DNA of 8,237 bases from CAYNEI01 sp964396185 (GTDB taxonomy: Archaea > Thermoplasmatota > SW-10-69-26). How positions within the stretch are numbered: the stretch's first letter is position 1; each line of letters starts with the position of its first letter. A program made the translations under genes and the position numbers. Positions 5,927-8,237 of the stretch are shown piece after piece. A model generated the notes under the pieces. It ran no database searches, was not told where the DNA came from, and saw nothing but the letters and a program-made list of their open reading frames with translations. Where the stretch lies: the NCBI GenBank assembly GCA_964396185.1, contig CAYNEI010000083.1:1-8237 (forward strand), in the 5' to 3' direction.

Positions 5927-7360
5927 ATGCGAGGCTGGCTGGTAGCAGCGCTCCTGATCACCCCAGCGCTTCTGGGCTGCATCGGGAGCGACGATGACAC
6001 GTTGAACGAGACCACCACCGAGACCCCGGAGCTCCCTGAGCAGATCCCGGGGGTGGCCCGGTTCACCGCCAACGGCACCGAGCTTCCGCTGCCGGATGCC
6101 AGCGAGCTCGCTGAGCCCCTCTACCACCTGACCGGCGTCCAGGGCGCTGAGCCCACCATGGGCATCACCAGCCAGGGCAACCTCTTCGTGGCCACCTTCG
6201 AGACCGTGCAGCGCAGCCAGGACAAGGGCGCGACGTGGGAGCAGGTTTACGACTTCGCCCTCGAGGGCGCGCCTGTGGACCCGTTCTTCAACGCTGATCC
6301 CATGCTCTGGGTCGACCCCATCACCGACATCGTGTACGATGCGCCCATGTACCCCGCGCTTGCGTGCTCGAGCATCATCATGAGCTCGGACGAGGGGGAG
6401 TCGTGGACCGAGCGCCACGGTGCCTGCCCGGTGATCCAGCCCTTCGACCGCCAGACCCTCTCCAGCGGCCCGCCCGGACCGGACGCGCCTCCTGTCGCTG
6501 GCGCTGCGCATCCCACGGTGCTCTACCTCTGCTACAACCAGCTGGCCTCCACGTCGTGTCTCATGAGCTACGACGGTGGGCTCACCTGGCCGGCGAACCA
6601 GCCTGTCTGGGACAGCGTGACAGCGCCCCCGGGCAGCGAGGACTGCGCTGGCCAGAACGGCCACCCCATGGCCGCACCAGACGGCACCATGGTCGTGCCG
6701 AAGAGCTGGTTCTGCGAGGGGCTCTTCCTGGCTGTCAGCACGGACTCGGGGCTCACCTGGGAGGTCCGCACCGGGCCCCAGGTCGGCGGGGACACCCTCT
6801 CACCGGAGATCGCCTTCACCCCGGATGGAACGATGTACGCGCTCTGGCAGGGCGACGACCACCGCACCTACCTGGCCCGCACCACGGATGTCGGGCAGTC
6901 CTGGGATGGTCCCTGGGTCGTCAACCCGCCTGGCGTGGGCTCCACGGTCTTCGCCGCCATGGCCGCCGGGGACGACGGGCGCATCGCCATGGGCTTCTTG
7001 GGCACCGAGGACTCCACCGACTACCCTCCAGATGTCAACGAGACCGCTCGATGGCACCTCCACGTGGTGACCAGCGAGGACGCGGGCTCAGCCGAGCCGA
7101 CGTTCACGAGCTACCAGGTCACCCCCGACGAGGACCCCGTCCAAGTCGGACCCATCTGGATCGGGGGCGGCGGGGACCCGAGCCGCAACCTGCTGGATTT
7201 CATCGACGGAGCCATGCACCCGGACGGGACCTTCGTGGTCAGCTACACCGAGGGGTGCACAGACGGCTGCGCCGGCGAGCCCAACGCCACCGCCGAGGAC
7301 AGCCGGGACCGCCAGGCCGCCGTGGGCGTGCTGGACGGCTGGAGCTTGCTGGCCCCGTGA
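5927..7360 (+). CDS. Lipoprotein with Asp-box (BNR) beta-propeller
   Basis: This is a 477-residue protein. Residues 1-18 form a lipoprotein signal peptide ending in the lipobox LLGC, so Cys18 would be lipid-modified and the protein held on the outer face of the membrane. A short acidic, Thr-rich linker follows (20-42). The rest carries five Asp-box motifs of the S-x-D-x-G-x-T/S-W type at about 97-104, 153-160, 214-221, 271-278 and 319-326, spaced as in the blades of a BNR/sialidase-type beta-propeller. No FRIP motif is present and I cannot place a sialidase arginine triad, so a glycosidase function is not supported; binding or scaffold roles are equally possible. Eight cysteines lie in the exported part (147, 167, 202, 211, 240, 263, 444, 448). 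Sequons are at Asn27, 49, 371 and 453. The ATG was chosen because it directly precedes the signal peptide and follows a TATA-like box by 21 nt. Confidence 0.88.
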   Translation: MRGWLVAALLITPALLGCIGSDDDTLNETTTETPELPEQIPGVARFTANGTELPLPDASELAEPLYHLTGVQGAEPTMGITSQGNLFVATFETVQRSQDKGATWEQVYDFALEGAPVDPFFNADPMLWVDPITDIVYDAPMYPALACSSIIMSSDEGESWTERHGACPVIQPFDRQTLSSGPPGPDAPPVAGAAHPTVLYLCYNQLASTSCLMSYDGGLTWPANQPVWDSVTAPPGSEDCAGQNGHPMAAPDGTMVVPKSWFCEGLFLAVSTDSGLTWEVRTGPQVGGDTLSPEIAFTPDGTMYALWQGDDHRTYLARTTDVGQSWDGPWVVNPPGVGSTVFAAMAAGDDGRIAMGFLGTEDSTDYPPDVNETARWHLHVVTSEDAGSAEPTFTSYQVTPDEDPVQVGPIWIGGGGDPSRNLLDFIDGAMHPDGTFVVSYTEGCTDGCAGEPNATAEDSRDRQAAVGVLDGWSLLAP

Positions 7361-7366
7361 TCGGTG

Positions 7367-8167
7367 TCAGCGCTCGAAGACGCCTGCCGTGAGGCTGAAG
7401 CTGGCCTGATGGCCAGCACCCGCCTGGCTGGTGGCGTTCATCAGCCCGGCGATCAGGCTGCCGGGTCGAGTCCAGAGATCCCCGCTGATGGCCCCGACAT
7501 CCGTGACCGCCAGATCCCTGTAGAGCAGGCGGTCCCCTAGCTCGCCCTCGTGCCAGTTCCAGGAGCCAAGCGGGGCATCCGAGCCGAAGCGCGTCTCGGT
7601 CTCGATGGACACGGCCGTGCCCGTGACCCGTACGAGGGAGCGGTCCCAGGGCACCTCGATATCGATGGTGGACGCGATGGCGTACGTCTGCTCTTGCTCG
7701 AACCCCATGGCCGGGACGTGGGTCGTGTTCCACCCGTGCTGGGTCAGGGTGCGGGCCAGGGTCTCGTTGGAGGCCAGGGTCCAAAGCGTGTAGAGGTGGG
7801 GCCCGGGCTGGCGCTCGGAGCCCTTGAGATGGGCGCTGATCTGCACGAGCATCGTATCGTTCATCCCGGTCCCGTTGACGAGAAACCCGCTGCAGGCGGT
7901 GGCGGTGACCGCGAGCTCTCCACGGCCGTCCCGGTCGGTCTGGAGGACGTGGTGCTCGGGAACGTGGCGGGCCAATCGCGTGGCGTTGGCGGGAACGGAG
8001 AGTTTGGCTTCCCTGCAGTCGGTGCCTTCGAGCAAGAGGCTTGCCTGGTCGAACGACGGGGTCTCGAGACCATCGCCTCCTAGCCAGCCAGGAGCGCTGG
8101 AGAGGTCGACGCAGCCGGCCAAGCTGACCGAGAGGACGAGCAACGCAGCGAGCCCTCGCCTCTGCAT
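7367..8167 (-). CDS. Lipoprotein, function unknown
   Basis: I do not recognise this 266-residue protein. The first 19 residues form a lipoprotein signal peptide: QRR charge, hydrophobic core, lipobox SLAGC with Cys19 as lipid site. The exported part has only two further cysteines (51, 92), a likely disulfide, flanking a block with the pattern C-R-E-A ... VP ... VPEH. It has six N-x-T sequons (Asn61, 98, 103, 134, 147, 244), unusually many for its size, and no helix long enough for a membrane span after the signal. The segment 'DCREA ... VPEHH ... C' faintly recalls the acetoacetate decarboxylase-like fold, but I would not name it on that basis. The ATG lies 23 nt after a CCATAACC box, with no Shine-Dalgarno. 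The gene ends 6 nt from the stop of the converging Asp-box lipoprotein. Confidence 0.8.
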   Translation of the reverse strand: MQRRGLAALLVLSVSLAGCVDLSSAPGWLGGDGLETPSFDQASLLLEGTDCREAKLSVPANATRLARHVPEHHVLQTDRDGRGELAVTATACSGFLVNGTGMNDTMLVQISAHLKGSERQPGPHLYTLWTLASNETLARTLTQHGWNTTHVPAMGFEQEQTYAIASTIDIEVPWDRSLVRVTGTAVSIETETRFGSDAPLGSWNWHEGELGDRLLYRDLAVTDVGAISGDLWTRPGSLIAGLMNATSQAGAGHQASFSLTAGVFER

Positions 8168-8190
8168 CTGGATGGGCTCGGCCCGAGGCC

Positions 8191-8198
8191 GGTTATGG
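8191..8198 (-). promoter_or_regulatory. TATA-like box of the right-hand lipoprotein gene
   Basis: CCATAACC on the minus strand lies 23 nt before the ATG at 8167 and shares the core CATAAC with the elements at 42-48 and 5899-5905. Spacing fits a leaderless mRNA. Confidence 0.5.
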
Positions 8199-8237
8199 CT
8201 GGCTCGGTTTCGGACCTGTGCACATCCGGGTGGAGGG

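Noticed and set aside
5771..6664. Upstream extension of the large minus-strand reading frame to 6664
   Set aside because: It runs antisense through the Asp-box lipoprotein gene, lies before a clear TATA-like box and signal peptide, and has no recognisable protein pattern.
6364..7392. Second plus-strand frame of 342 codons overlapping the Asp-box lipoprotein
   Set aside because: It is an out-of-frame, His/Arg/Pro-rich shadow; the other frame has a lipobox and five Asp boxes.

Overview
The window reads as a fragment of a high-GC euryarchaeal genome. A member of the Thermoplasmatota is my best guess, not a proof. Four observations point this way: a Trm112-type zinc protein of archaeal style, an archaeal-style winged-helix regulator, start codons lying about 20-27 nt behind AT-rich TATA-like heptamers with little or no leader, and exported Asp-rich, N-x-T-rich proteins, one with a C-terminal membrane anchor. 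The S-adenosylmethionine synthetase, however, is of the bacterial family, which is unexpected in an archaeon. Seven protein genes fill almost the whole window. No stretch over 300 bases lacks a gene, and I see no RNA gene, insertion sequence or CRISPR array.

Layout. Bases 1-23 are pure C, probably a contig-end artefact. Bases 24-133 hold no gene, but carry what looks like a leftward promoter for a gene lost beyond the edge. Reading leftward (minus strand) come trm112 (134-352), a small winged-helix DNA-binding protein (412-708), a four-helix membrane protein with an extracytoplasmic domain (716-1792), and metK (1827-3008). metK, the membrane protein and the regulator are closely spaced (34 nt and 7 nt) and may be co-transcribed; trm112 has its own TATA-like box.

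Upstream of metK, also on the minus strand, lies a gene for an 887-residue exported protein (3107-5770). It has a signal peptide, three tandem modules of about 170-200 residues, each made of three smaller Asp-rich units, then five thrombospondin type 3 calcium repeats and a C-terminal membrane helix. A 156-bp divergent promoter region separates it from a plus-strand lipoprotein with five Asp-box (BNR) motifs (5927-7360). That gene converges, 6 nt apart, on a minus-strand lipoprotein of unknown function (7367-8167).

Taken together, the right two thirds is a cell-surface region: one large calcium-binding surface protein, a beta-propeller lipoprotein and a sequon-rich lipoprotein. The left third joins methyl-donor synthesis (MetK), a methyltransferase partner (Trm112) and an unrecognised membrane protein plus regulator pair. 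The nested 3 x 3 repeat architecture and the membrane protein/winged-helix pair are the parts I cannot match to a described system.
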